NCBI RefSeq assembly: GCF_017876295.1
Contig: NZ_JAGINT010000002.1
Location: forward strand, 2,232,001-2,296,000
Reading direction: 5' to 3'
DNA: 64,000 bases
Source: Kribbella aluminosa
GTDB taxonomy: Bacteria > Actinomycetota > Actinomycetes > Propionibacteriales > Kribbellaceae
Shown here: positions 41,901 through 49,900 of the stretch, piece after piece
How positions within the stretch are numbered: the first letter of the stretch is position 1
Layout of the letters: each line of letters opens with the position of its first letter
The notes under the pieces: model-generated
What the model was told of the DNA's origin: nothing
What the model saw: the letters and a program-made list of their open reading frames with translations, nothing else
The model's database searches: none
Translations under genes and position numbers: made by a program

Positions 41901-42472
41901 ACAACTGCACGACCATCGCAGTCAGCGCGTCCTGCACGGTCAACGTCAGCTTCCGGCCGACCGCGTCCGGCAGCCGCGCCGGCACGCTGACAATCAACAG
42001 CAACGCGACCAACACCCCGAGCACCGTCGGGCTGTCCGGCACCGGCGCCGGCTCGACGAGCACGAACCTCGCCGCGGGCAAGCCCACCAGCGAGTCCAGC
42101 CACAACGACGTCTACCCGTCGAGCAACGTGACCGACGGCAACCAGTCGACGTACTGGGAGAGCGCGAACAACGCCTTCCCCCAGTGGATCCAGGTCGACC
42201 TCGGCGCCGCCACCAGCGCCAGCCGGATCGTCGTACAACTGCCGGCTTCCTGGGGAGCGCGCACAGAGACCTTGTCGGTTCTCGCCGGCACCAACGGCAC
42301 GACCTTCGACACGCTGGTCGGCTCCGCGAACTACTCCCTTGCCCCTAGCAACAACAACACCGCAACCATCACCTTCACCCCGACAACCCAGCGCTACTTC
42401 CGCCTGAACGTCACCGCCAACACAGGCTGGCCAGCAGCCCAACTCTCCGAACTCCAGATCTGGAACTCCTAG
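38926..42472 (+). pseudogene. Secreted parallel beta-helix glycanase (GH87/GH28-like) with F5/8C modules, single-base frameshift
   Basis: The span is 3,547 nt, one base more than 1,182 codons. The first frame gives a signal peptide (VVLAACGALVAASLSVLAP), a carbohydrate-binding-like sandwich (YVEVQAENSSTTGTVIGP), and a right-handed beta-helix with NLGDDGLATWSDQN, whose Asp pair recalls GH87 alpha-1,3-glucanases. It stops at 40845. From the C5 tract at 40814-40818 the other frame continues (VSSVGITGDFTQTSNCG) with Ig-like choice-of-anchor domains alternating with two F5/8 type C modules (TNLALSKPTTASSQVNG; TNLAAGKPTSESSHNDV) to 42472. Removing one C restores a 1,181-residue protein. As it stands, the catalytic half could still be secreted without its binding modules. 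Confidence 0.8.
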
Positions 42473-42474
42473 GC

Positions 42475-43137
42475 TGTGCCAGAGCGCTGTCTCTCGTGCT
42501 CAGCTGACCGTTGGTCATCTCGACAGCCATCGGGAACGGGTGCTCGCAGTACTCCTCGACCGTCGGTGCGTGGTACACGACCTGCTCGCCGACGGTCTCG
42601 GTCAGCAAAGCGGCGTACTGGGGCCGGTGAGGTGGTCGCCGGCGATGCTGATGGTGGTGCCGATGAGATCGGGGCGCTTGAGGATCGCGAAGGCGCTGCG
42701 CCCGATGTCGTCGGGCGCAGCGAAGGAGAACGTGGTCCGCAGGATCGTCGGTACGCCGTACTTCGTGAACAGCGCGTCTGCCTCGCCCTTCGCGTCGAAG
42801 TGCGGGACCTTGTAGCGCCCGTCGTCCAGGCTCGGTACGTCGTCCCGCCTGGCGAAGAATGATCGGATGCCCTCGAGTCGACCAGGTGCTGTACGCCGGC
42901 GTCGCGGGCGGCCCGCGCCGCGATCTCGGCCTGCTCCAGCTCCATCTCGGCCCGGGTGCGCGTGGCCTGCTGCGCCGGGGTGAGCGGAGCCCAGTAGTTC
43001 GTCACCATGTAAGCGCCGTCCGCGCCGTTGAACGCGGCCCGTACGCTCGCCTCGGCGTCGAGGTCGGCCGCCGCCACCTCGGCGCCGGCCGCCGCGAGCT
43101 CCTGCGCCTTGGCGGAGTCCGGATAGTCCTTCGGGTT
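42475..43137 (-). pseudogene. 5'-truncated, frameshifted NmrA-family NAD(P)-binding protein
   Basis: Minus-strand stretches in different frames are successive parts of one NmrA/HSCARG-type protein: AKAQELAAAGAEVAAADLDA through GADGAYMVTNYWAPLTPAQQ, then a shift near 42,890 to FDAKGEADALFTKYGVPTIL and RSAFAILKRPDLIGTTISIA, then another shift near 42,605 to LLTETVGEQVVYHAPTVEEY. The N-terminal Rossmann motif (GATGxQG, about 45 residues) is missing; homology ends at about 43,137, right at the MarR operator. Intact homologues are about 290-300 residues. Probably the former divergent target of the adjacent MarR regulator. Confidence 0.65.
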
Positions 43138-43163
43138 GATGTGTCAACCCAGGTGGGTAGGAT
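43133..43163 (+). promoter_or_regulatory. Autoregulated leaderless promoter of the MarR gene
   Basis: TTGATG (43136-43141), a 16-bp spacer and TAGGAT (43158-43163), which ends 7 nt before the GTG at 43171. Overlapping the -35 is a perfect inverted repeat, GGGTTGA (43133-43139) and TCAACCC (43144-43150), separated by TGTG: a typical MarR operator placed to block RNA polymerase. Confidence 0.7.
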
Positions 43164-43170
43164 GGTTGGT

Positions 43171-43650
43171 GTGAGCAAGGGACCGTGGCTCGGCGACGGC
43201 GAGCAGAAGGCATGGCGCAGCTATCTGCTGATGCAGCGGACGCTGGAGACGCACCTGGAGCGGCACCTCCAGCGGGACTTCGGGCTGTCCACGCCGGACT
43301 TCGAGATCCTGGTCAACCTGTCCGAGTCGGAGCACGGCCGGATGCGGGCGTTCGAGCTCGGCCGGTCGACGCAGTGGGAGAAGAGCCGGCTGTCGCATCA
43401 CCTGTCCCGGATGGAGAAGCGCGGCCTGATCCGCAAGGAGGCCTGCGAGTCGCGGTACCCGGAGATCGTCATCACCGAAGCGGGCACGGCGGCGATCGAG
43501 GCGTGCGCGCCGGCGCATGCGGCGCGGGTCCGGGAGTTCTTCGTCGACGTGTTCGGGCCGGAGCGGTTCGCGATGCTCGGCGAGGCCGCGGACGAGGTCG
43601 TCGAGGTGGTCGGCAAGCATTGCGCGACCGACTGCGCGCTCGGCTCCTGA
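43171..43650 (+). CDS. MarR-family transcriptional regulator
   Basis: 159 residues. The helical dimerisation N-terminus (AWRSYLLMQRTLETHLERHL) leads to a winged helix with recognition region ELGRSTQWEKSRLSHHLSRM and wing RKEACESRYPEIVITEAG. Three Cys (CESR, ACAP and the C-terminal CATDCALGS) could allow thiol sensing, which would fit the lost NAD(P)-binding partner and the redox operon downstream; this is speculative. The GTG start at 43171 follows the leaderless -10 box by 7 nt. It probably represses itself through the 18-bp inverted repeat. The NmrA gene it would divergently control is a pseudogene. Confidence 0.88.
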   Translation: MSKGPWLGDGEQKAWRSYLLMQRTLETHLERHLQRDFGLSTPDFEILVNLSESEHGRMRAFELGRSTQWEKSRLSHHLSRMEKRGLIRKEACESRYPEIVITEAGTAAIEACAPAHAARVREFFVDVFGPERFAMLGEAADEVVEVVGKHCATDCALGS

Positions 43651-43679
43651 GAACTGTTCTCAGGGACCTTTCAGCAGAA

Positions 43680-43735
43680 CTTGACGGTGGCTTGAGCTTC
43701 TCTTGGAGCGCGGCTGAAGCGCCTCGGCCGAGTCT
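43680..43735 (+). promoter_or_regulatory. Triple 11-bp CTTGA direct repeat and -10-like box of the ApbE/redox operon
   Basis: CTTGA at 43680 and 43691 and CTTGG at 43702 are spaced exactly 11 bp; a weaker CTGAA follows at 43714. GAGTCT at 43730-43735 could be the -10, 6 nt before the ATG at 43742. The array matches the one before the two-component operon at 14077-14109; its distance to the -10 is exactly one repeat (11 bp) longer. Confidence 0.6.
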
Positions 43736-43741
43736 TGGGGC

Positions 43742-44014
43742 ATGGTCAGAACAGATGAATCCCAGCCCAACCGTCCGCGCTGGTTGCGCCGCGCGTCGGC
43801 CGCCGCGATAGCCACGGCCGTCCTCGGTGTCGGCGCGACCGGGGTGTCGGTCGCGGTCGTCTCGGCGAAGCACTCGAGCAGCAGCACCTCGGGGACGACG
43901 TCCAGCAGCTCGACCTCCAGCAGCTCCAGCTCAGGAAGCAGCTCGAGCACCAGCGGTCTCGGCTCGACGGCCTCCGGCTCCTCGACCGCGCAGGGTGGGA
44001 GCCACGGATCATGA
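43742..44014 (+). CDS. Small Ser-rich single-pass membrane protein
   Basis: 90 residues. A short basic cytosolic N-terminus (MVRTDESQPNRPRWLRR), one membrane helix or uncleaved signal (ASAAAIATAVLGVGATGVSVAVV), then about 50 extracellular residues almost entirely Ser, Thr and Gly, ending GGSHGS. It resembles the N-terminal anchor and linker of FMN_bind-domain proteins found with ApbE, but lacks the FMN-binding domain. It could be a truncated carrier or a separate conserved partner. First gene of the operon; its stop overlaps the apbE start (ATGA). No Asp-x-x-Ser/Thr-Gly-Ala-Thr flavinylation motif is present. Confidence 0.6.
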   Translation: MVRTDESQPNRPRWLRRASAAAIATAVLGVGATGVSVAVVSAKHSSSSTSGTTSSSSTSSSSSSGSSSSTSGLGSTASGSSTAQGGSHGS

Positions 44015-44919
44015 CCGCCGCCCGCACCTGGTCCGCCTGGAGCTGCACGGTCCGCCTGACCGTCGACGATCCGGCCGTACTCGGTGCTGCCTGCGGTGAG
44101 CTCAGGACCCTGATGGACCGCGTCGACAAGGCCGCGAGCCGGTTCCGCCCGGACTCCGAGCTGTCGATTGTCAACAATCGTGCAGGTGCCCTCGTGCCGG
44201 TTTCCCGGCTGCTGGTCGACCTGGTCGACGTCAGCCTGGTGGCGGCGCAGGTGAGCGGCGGGGCGGTCGACCCGACCGTCGGTCCCGCAGTGATCGCGGC
44301 GGGGTACGACGCCGACATCGAGACGGTACGGCGGCGCTTCCCGCAGGAGCCCGGTGAGCCGAAGCCGGTGGCCGGCTGGCAGCAGGTCCGGTTGAACCGG
44401 AAGCTGGCGATGCTCGGCGTACCGAAGGACTGCGCGCTCGACCTCGGTGCCACCGCGAAGGCGTGGACCGCGGACCGCGCCGCGAACGTGCTCAGCAAGC
44501 GCTACGGCTGCGCGGTGCTCGTCGAGATCGGCGGCGACCTGCGCGCAGCCGGCGTACCGAAGAAGCCGTGGGTCATCACGGTCGCCGAGCGCGCCGGTGA
44601 GATCGGCGTACTCGTGACGCTGGGGCACGGCGGTCTGACCAGTTCGACCCGGACGGTACGGCGGTGGCAGACGCCGGCCGGCTACGGCCACCACGTCATC
44701 GACCCGCGCACGGGTCTCCCCGCGGACGGGCCGTACCGCACCGCGTCCGTGTGGGCGCCGACCGCCGTACGGGCGAACACCTTCAGTACTGCGCTTGTGG
44801 CCACAGGGGATGGCGCGCTCGGCCGGCTGAAGCTTGCTGGGCATCCGGCGCGGTTGATCGACGCGGACGGTGAGGTCACCGAGTTGTCGGGCTGGCCGAC
44901 GGCGAGCAGGGCCGCCTGA
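44011..44919 (+). CDS. apbE: FAD:protein FMN transferase (ApbE family)
   Basis: 302 residues, a normal ApbE length. It has the family landmarks DKAASRFRPDSELSIVN, the VDPTVGPAVIAAGYD segment, LDLGATAKAWTADRAA, the VEIGGDLRAAG Gly-Gly-Asp loop and HHVIDPRTGLPADGPYRTAS, which forms the Mg/FAD site. ApbE moves FMN from FAD to a Ser or Thr on an extracytosolic carrier. No lipoprotein or Tat signal is obvious at the N-terminus, which is usual in actinobacterial members. No acceptor domain is encoded in the window. Coupled by overlaps to the genes on both sides. Confidence 0.92.
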   Translation: MTAARTWSAWSCTVRLTVDDPAVLGAACGELRTLMDRVDKAASRFRPDSELSIVNNRAGALVPVSRLLVDLVDVSLVAAQVSGGAVDPTVGPAVIAAGYDADIETVRRRFPQEPGEPKPVAGWQQVRLNRKLAMLGVPKDCALDLGATAKAWTADRAANVLSKRYGCAVLVEIGGDLRAAGVPKKPWVITVAERAGEIGVLVTLGHGGLTSSTRTVRRWQTPAGYGHHVIDPRTGLPADGPYRTASVWAPTAVRANTFSTALVATGDGALGRLKLAGHPARLIDADGEVTELSGWPTASRAA

Positions 44920-45464
44920 TGACGCTCTGGTACCTGGCCCGTGCAGCCGGCGTGGTCACGATGGTCATGTTCACGATGTCGGCAGTACTCGGCATGGTGA
45001 TGCCGCGAGTGCAGTCGGCCGAACGGCGGTTCTGGCTGCAGTACGTACACCGCTCGGCTGCTGTGACCGGTCTGGTCCTGCTGGTGACGCACGTGGTCGC
45101 AGTGATCGCCGACAGCTACGTGAGCATCAGCCCGGTCGTTCTGGTGTGGCCGTTCGCGTCTGGCTACCGGCCGTTCGCCATGGTCGTCGGTGTGCTCGCG
45201 CTCTACAGCCTGGTACTGGCGTCACTCGTCGGAGCGGCGCGTGGCCGCCTGGCCGTGTCCGAGAGGTTCACGAAGTACTGGCGCAAGCTGCACATCGCTG
45301 CGTCGGTGGGGTGGCTCTTGTCCATCGGGCACGCACTGCTGGCCGGCACGGACCGCAGTACGCCGTGGATGCTCGGCATCACGATCGGCTGTCTGGCCGC
45401 GGTAGCGACTGCAGGTGCCTATCGGCTCAACGCACTACCTACCAGAGTTTGGAGGACCCAGTGA
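44919..45464 (+). CDS. Ferric-reductase-like transmembrane cytochrome
   Basis: 181 residues, five or six membrane helices. Histidines suited to haem b ligation occur in QYVHRSAAV, LLVTHVVAV, RKLHIAASV and SIGHALLAG, the paired-His pattern of the ferric reductase-like (YedZ/MsrQ/NOX-type) domain. It should carry electrons across the membrane between the cytosolic NuoF-like/ferredoxin pair and the outer face, where an FMN-protein could be the next carrier. No FAD/NAD domain is fused. The single-base overlap with apbE and 4-bp overlap with the next gene show tight coupling. Confidence 0.85.
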   Translation: MTLWYLARAAGVVTMVMFTMSAVLGMVMPRVQSAERRFWLQYVHRSAAVTGLVLLVTHVVAVIADSYVSISPVVLVWPFASGYRPFAMVVGVLALYSLVLASLVGAARGRLAVSERFTKYWRKLHIAASVGWLLSIGHALLAGTDRSTPWMLGITIGCLAAVATAGAYRLNALPTRVWRTQ

Positions 45465-46669
45465 TCACCGTGGACGACGTGAGAGTGATCGGTGAGGCCA
45501 GAGTCCTCGCGGGACTCGACCAGGGGCGCCTGGACTTCCAGCGGCACCTGTTGACGCACGGACAACAGCCTGAGCTGACCCGCCACGAGTACGTGCGGCT
45601 GTGTGAAGCAGTAGGACTCAGGGGACGTGGTGGTGCCGCGTTTCCGGTCGCCCTGAAGGTGCAGGACCTTCCGGCTCGTGGTGTGGAAGCCGTTGTGGTC
45701 AACGGTTCTGAGAGCGAGCCGGTGAGCCGCAAGGACCGTCTGCTTCTTACCCGTGCGCCCCACCTCGTTCTTGACGGTGCGGTCGGTCTGGCGCATGCAC
45801 TGCGCGCACCACACGTGCTGATCGCCGTACATGACCAGGAGGCGGCCACGTCGCTCCGGGAGGCGCTGATGGAGCGCGACGACCAGTTGGCGATCGAAGT
45901 ACGTGAGACACCGGGCCGGTTCGTCGCAGGGGAGGCCCGTGCGGTGTTGAGCGTGCTGGAAGGCGGTACTGCCGTACCACCGGGGCGTCGGGTGCTGCCG
46001 ACGCGCAAGGGGTACCACCGGCGTCCGACGTTCCTCTCCAACGTGGAGACGTTCGCCCAGCTCGCCGTACTGGCGCGGCTCGGGTCTCGTGGGTACAGCA
46101 GCACCGGGCTGAGCAGTGAGCCGGGTACGCAGCTCCTGACGATCGGCGGGGCCGTCCAGCACCCCGGCGTACTGGAGACACCGAACGGTGTCCCACTGGA
46201 CACAGTCCTGCAGTACGCCGGTGCGGAACCGGGCCCTGTCCTGCTGGGCGGGTACCACGGGCGCTGGCTGCCGAACACCGACGGCCTGACGCTCCAGCGG
46301 CCGGAGGTGTCCGCGGGCATCATCCTGGCGCTCGGCTCCGACACCTGTCCGCTGGGAGAGGTCACCCGGGTCGCCGAGTGGCTGAGAGGTCAGTCAGCAG
46401 GACAGTGCGGCCCGTGCGTGTTCGGCCTCGGCGCTCTGGTCGACGACTTCGCCCGGATCACGATCGGCGACCCGGACGGCTGGTACGACGCCCAGCGGCA
46501 TCTCGGGCTGGTTCCGGGCCGAGGAGCCTGCGCGCACCCGGACGGGACTGCGAGGTTCCTCACATCGGCGCTCGAGGTGTTCGAGGACGACGTACGGCGG
46601 CATCTCAACCACGAGGGGTGCGGCAGGCCGGTCCGCGGCGTGCTGCCGGTATCGGGAGGCCAGCGGTGA
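45461..46669 (+). CDS. NuoF-like NADH-binding flavoprotein
   Basis: 402 residues. The N-terminal half follows complex I NuoF: GLRGRGGAAFPVALK (FMN/NADH site), VVVNGSESEPVSRKDRLLL, and YHRRPTFLSNVETFAQLA. An SLBB-like segment and the iron-sulfur domain follow. The cluster motif reads SAGQCGPCVFGL with a later GACAHPDG; the first Cys of the usual SCGKCTPC is Ala, leaving three Cys visible. It probably takes electrons from NAD(P)H and passes them to the ferredoxin and cytochrome encoded beside it. GTG 45461 has GGAGG 5 nt upstream and overlaps the cytochrome stop. Confidence 0.87.
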   Translation: MITVDDVRVIGEARVLAGLDQGRLDFQRHLLTHGQQPELTRHEYVRLCEAVGLRGRGGAAFPVALKVQDLPARGVEAVVVNGSESEPVSRKDRLLLTRAPHLVLDGAVGLAHALRAPHVLIAVHDQEAATSLREALMERDDQLAIEVRETPGRFVAGEARAVLSVLEGGTAVPPGRRVLPTRKGYHRRPTFLSNVETFAQLAVLARLGSRGYSSTGLSSEPGTQLLTIGGAVQHPGVLETPNGVPLDTVLQYAGAEPGPVLLGGYHGRWLPNTDGLTLQRPEVSAGIILALGSDTCPLGEVTRVAEWLRGQSAGQCGPCVFGLGALVDDFARITIGDPDGWYDAQRHLGLVPGRGACAHPDGTARFLTSALEVFEDDVRRHLNHEGCGRPVRGVLPVSGGQR

Positions 46670-46875
46670 GCAGGCTGGAGATCGACTGGACCCGGTGCGA
46701 CGGGCACGGCTTGTGCGCCGGGCTGTTGCCCGACGACATCGCCCTCGACGAGTGGGGATTCCCGGTGCTCCGGGGCCGCGAGATCACCGCCGGTGAGCTG
46801 CCGGATGCGCGCCGCGCTGTGCTCGCCTGCCCGGCTCTCGCACTGCGTCTCACCAAAGGTCTCACCAAACGATGA
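46666..46875 (+). CDS. Small ferredoxin, probably [3Fe-4S]
   Basis: 69 residues. Three cluster ligands are visible: Cys10 and Cys16 in RCDGHGLCAGLLP and a Cys in LACPALAL near the C-terminus; the spacing and His in place of the second Cys match the [3Fe-4S] ferredoxins common in actinobacteria, often serving cytochromes P450. Here the neighbours point to a link with the NuoF-like protein and the membrane cytochrome. GTG 46666 overlaps the NuoF-like stop and has GGGAGG upstream. Last gene of the operon; no clear terminator follows. Confidence 0.85.
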   Translation: MSRLEIDWTRCDGHGLCAGLLPDDIALDEWGFPVLRGREITAGELPDARRAVLACPALALRLTKGLTKR

Positions 46876-46914
46876 CAGGCTCGTCCCAACACCACACCAG
46901 TGACAAAGGTGGAC

Positions 46915-46948
46915 TAATCTCTGAGTGACCGCACAATGTCGTGCGGTC
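46915..46948 (+). promoter_or_regulatory. Probable -10 and adjoining palindrome upstream of glutamate dehydrogenase
   Basis: TAATCT (46915-46920) fits a -10 box. Starting 7 nt after it, GACCGCAC (46927-46934) and GTGCGGTC (46941-46948) form a perfect 8-bp inverted repeat around 6 nt. The transcript would begin with this hairpin, or a repressor bound here would block initiation. Confidence 0.5.
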
Positions 46949-46992
46949 CGGCGGGAGCCGACCGCCGACGTCACGTGTGGAGACGGTGGGGA

Positions 46993-49900
46993 ATGCAGAG
47001 CAAGCTGGACGTCCTGAAGGCCGATGTGATCGCGAAGGCGGTGGCCACGGGGACCCATGGGCACGACAAAGTGGTCGACCCGGTCAGGCTGAAGACCTTC
47101 CTCGAGCAGTACTACCGGCATGTTGCCGCCGAGGACGTCGCCGAGCGCCAGCCGAACGACTGCCTGGGGGCCGCGCGGCACCACTACAAGTCGGCCATGT
47201 CCCGGCCGCAGGGTACGGCGAAGGTGCACGTGTTCACCCCGACGCCCGAGGAGTTCGGCTGGTCCGCGGCCGGCCGGACCGTGGTCGAGATCGTGGTCGA
47301 CGACATGCCGTTCCTGGTCGACACCGCGGCGATGGTGATCACCGAGCGGAACCTCGAGCTGCAGCTGCTGATCCACCCGCAGTTCGTGGTCCGGCGGGAC
47401 GTCGCCGGCACGCTGCAGGAGGTCCTGGACGACACCACCTCGGCGGACGAGCACGACCTGGTCCGCGAGAGCTGGATGCACCTGGAGATCGAGCGGATCG
47501 CCGACGTCACCGAGCACCGTGCGCTCGAGCAGGACCTGCTCAAGGTGCTGAACGACGTCCGCGAGGCCGTCGAGGACTGGCCGAAGATGCACGAGAAGGC
47601 CGTCAGCATCGCGGCCGGCCTGCACGCCGCCGATCTGCCGGTGCCGGAGAGCGAGGTGGAGGAGGCCCGCGAGCTGCTGGAGTGGCTGGCCGACGAGCAC
47701 TTCACCTTCCTCGGCTACCGCGAGTACGACTTCACCATGGAGGGCGCGCAGGGCATCCTGCGTGGCAGCGCCGGCACCGGGCTGGGCATCCTCCGGCCGG
47801 ACCCGAGGCCGGGCTCCGGCAAGCTGCCGCCCGAGGTAAGCGCCAAGGCGCGTGAACGCAAGCTCATGATCCTCACCAAGGCGAACTCCCGCTCCACCGT
47901 GCACCGCTCGACCTACCTGGACTACGTCGGCATCAAGCAGTTCGACGAGAACGGCGACGCGGTCCGCGAGTGCCGGTTCATCGGCCTGCTGTCGTCAACG
48001 GCGTACACGGAGAGCGTTATGCAGGTCCCGGTGCTGCGGCGCAAGGCGCTGGAGCTGTTCCGGCTGACTGGCTTCGACCCGAACAGCCACAGCGGCAAGG
48101 GCCTGCTGGACGTACTGGAGACGTACCCGCGCGACGAGCTGCTGCAAGCGCCGGTGGAGGACCTGCTCCCGATCGTGCAGTCCGTCCTGCACCTGCAGGA
48201 GCGGCGCGCGGTCAAGCTGTTCGTACGCCGTGACGTCTACAACCGGTACCTGTCCTGCCTGGTGTACCTGCCGCGGGACCGTTACACGACGGCGGTCCGG
48301 CTGCGCATGCAGCAGATCCTCAAGGACGCCATCGGCGCCGAGTCCGTCACGTACGCGGCGTACGTCACCGAGTCCGTGCTGGCCCGCGTGCACTTCGTGG
48401 TCCGGATGAAGCAGGGCGAGACCGTAGGCGAGTACGACGCGGACACCCTGGAGCAGCAGGTCGTCGAGGCGACCCGTGCCTGGGAGGACGACTTCACCGC
48501 GGCGCTGCACGCGCAGGGCGGCGACGGCGCGGTCACCAAGCTGTTCCGCCGGTACGCCGACGCGTTCCCGGAGGCGTACAAGGAGGACTTCGACGCGCGC
48601 GTCGCGGTCAACGACGTCCACGTGCTGGACGGGCTGCCCGCGGACAACGGGCTGGCCATGTCGCTGTACAGCCCGATCGACGAGGAGTGGGAGGGCGAGC
48701 GCCGCTTCAAGGTGTTCCGCACCGGGTCGGCGCTGTCCCTGTCGCACGTGCTGCCGCACCTCAGCGCGATGGGCGTGGAGGTCGTCGACGAACGCCCGTA
48801 CGAGATCCGCCGTGCCGACGGCAGCATGGCGTACATCTACGACTTCGGGCTGCGGGCGCCGGAGGACAGCGAGGAGCGCGAAGAGCTGCGCACACTGTTC
48901 TCCGACACGTTCCAGGCGGTATGGGAGGGCCGGGCCGAGTCCGACAGGCTGAATGCGCTCGTACTGCGTGGCAGCCTCAGCTGGCGGCAGGTGTCGATCC
49001 TGCGCGCGTACCAGCGCTACATGCGCCAGGGCGGTACGCCGTTCAGCCAGGCCTACATCGAGAACACCTTCCTGAACCACGTGGACGTGGCGGGCCTCCT
49101 GGTGCAGCTGTTCGAGACCAGCTTCGACCCGGCGCGCGGTGCGGCCGACGACCCGGACCGGACGATGCGTACGGACCAGCTGGAGAAGGAGATCCTGGCG
49201 GCGCTGGACACGGTGCAGAGCCTGGACGAGGACCGCATCCTGAGGTCGTACCTGACCGTCATGAAGGCGACCCTGCGGACGAACTACTTCCAGCCGGGGC
49301 CGGACGGCCGGCCGCGGCCGTACATCTCGCTGAAGCTGGAGCCGAAGGCGATCCCGGACCTGCCGCAGCCGCGGCCGGCGTACGAGATCTTCGTCTACTC
49401 GCCGCGGGTCGAAGGTGTGCACCTGCGGTTCGGCGCGGTCGCGCGCGGCGGTCTGCGCTGGTCGGACCGGCGCGAGGACTTCCGGACCGAGGTGCTCGGC
49501 CTGGTGAAGGCGCAGATGGTGAAGAACTCGGTGATCGTGCCCGTCGGCGCGAAGGGCGGGTTCTACGCCAAGCAACTGCCGGACCCGTCGGCGGACCGGG
49601 ACGCCTGGCTGGCCGAGGGCATCGCGTCGTACAAGACCTTCATCTCCGGGCTGCTGGACATCACCGACAACATCGTCGCCGGTGACATCGTTCCTCCTCG
49701 GGACGTGGTGCGGTACGACGGGGACGACGCATATCTGGTGGTTGCCGCGGACAAGGGAACGGCGACGTTCTCCGACATCGCGAACGGGGTCGCGAAGGAG
49801 TACGGGTTCTGGCTGGGCGACGCGTTCGCGTCCGGCGGCTCGGTCGGGTACGACCACAAGGCGATGGGCATCACCGCCCGCGGCGCCTGGGAGTCGGTCA

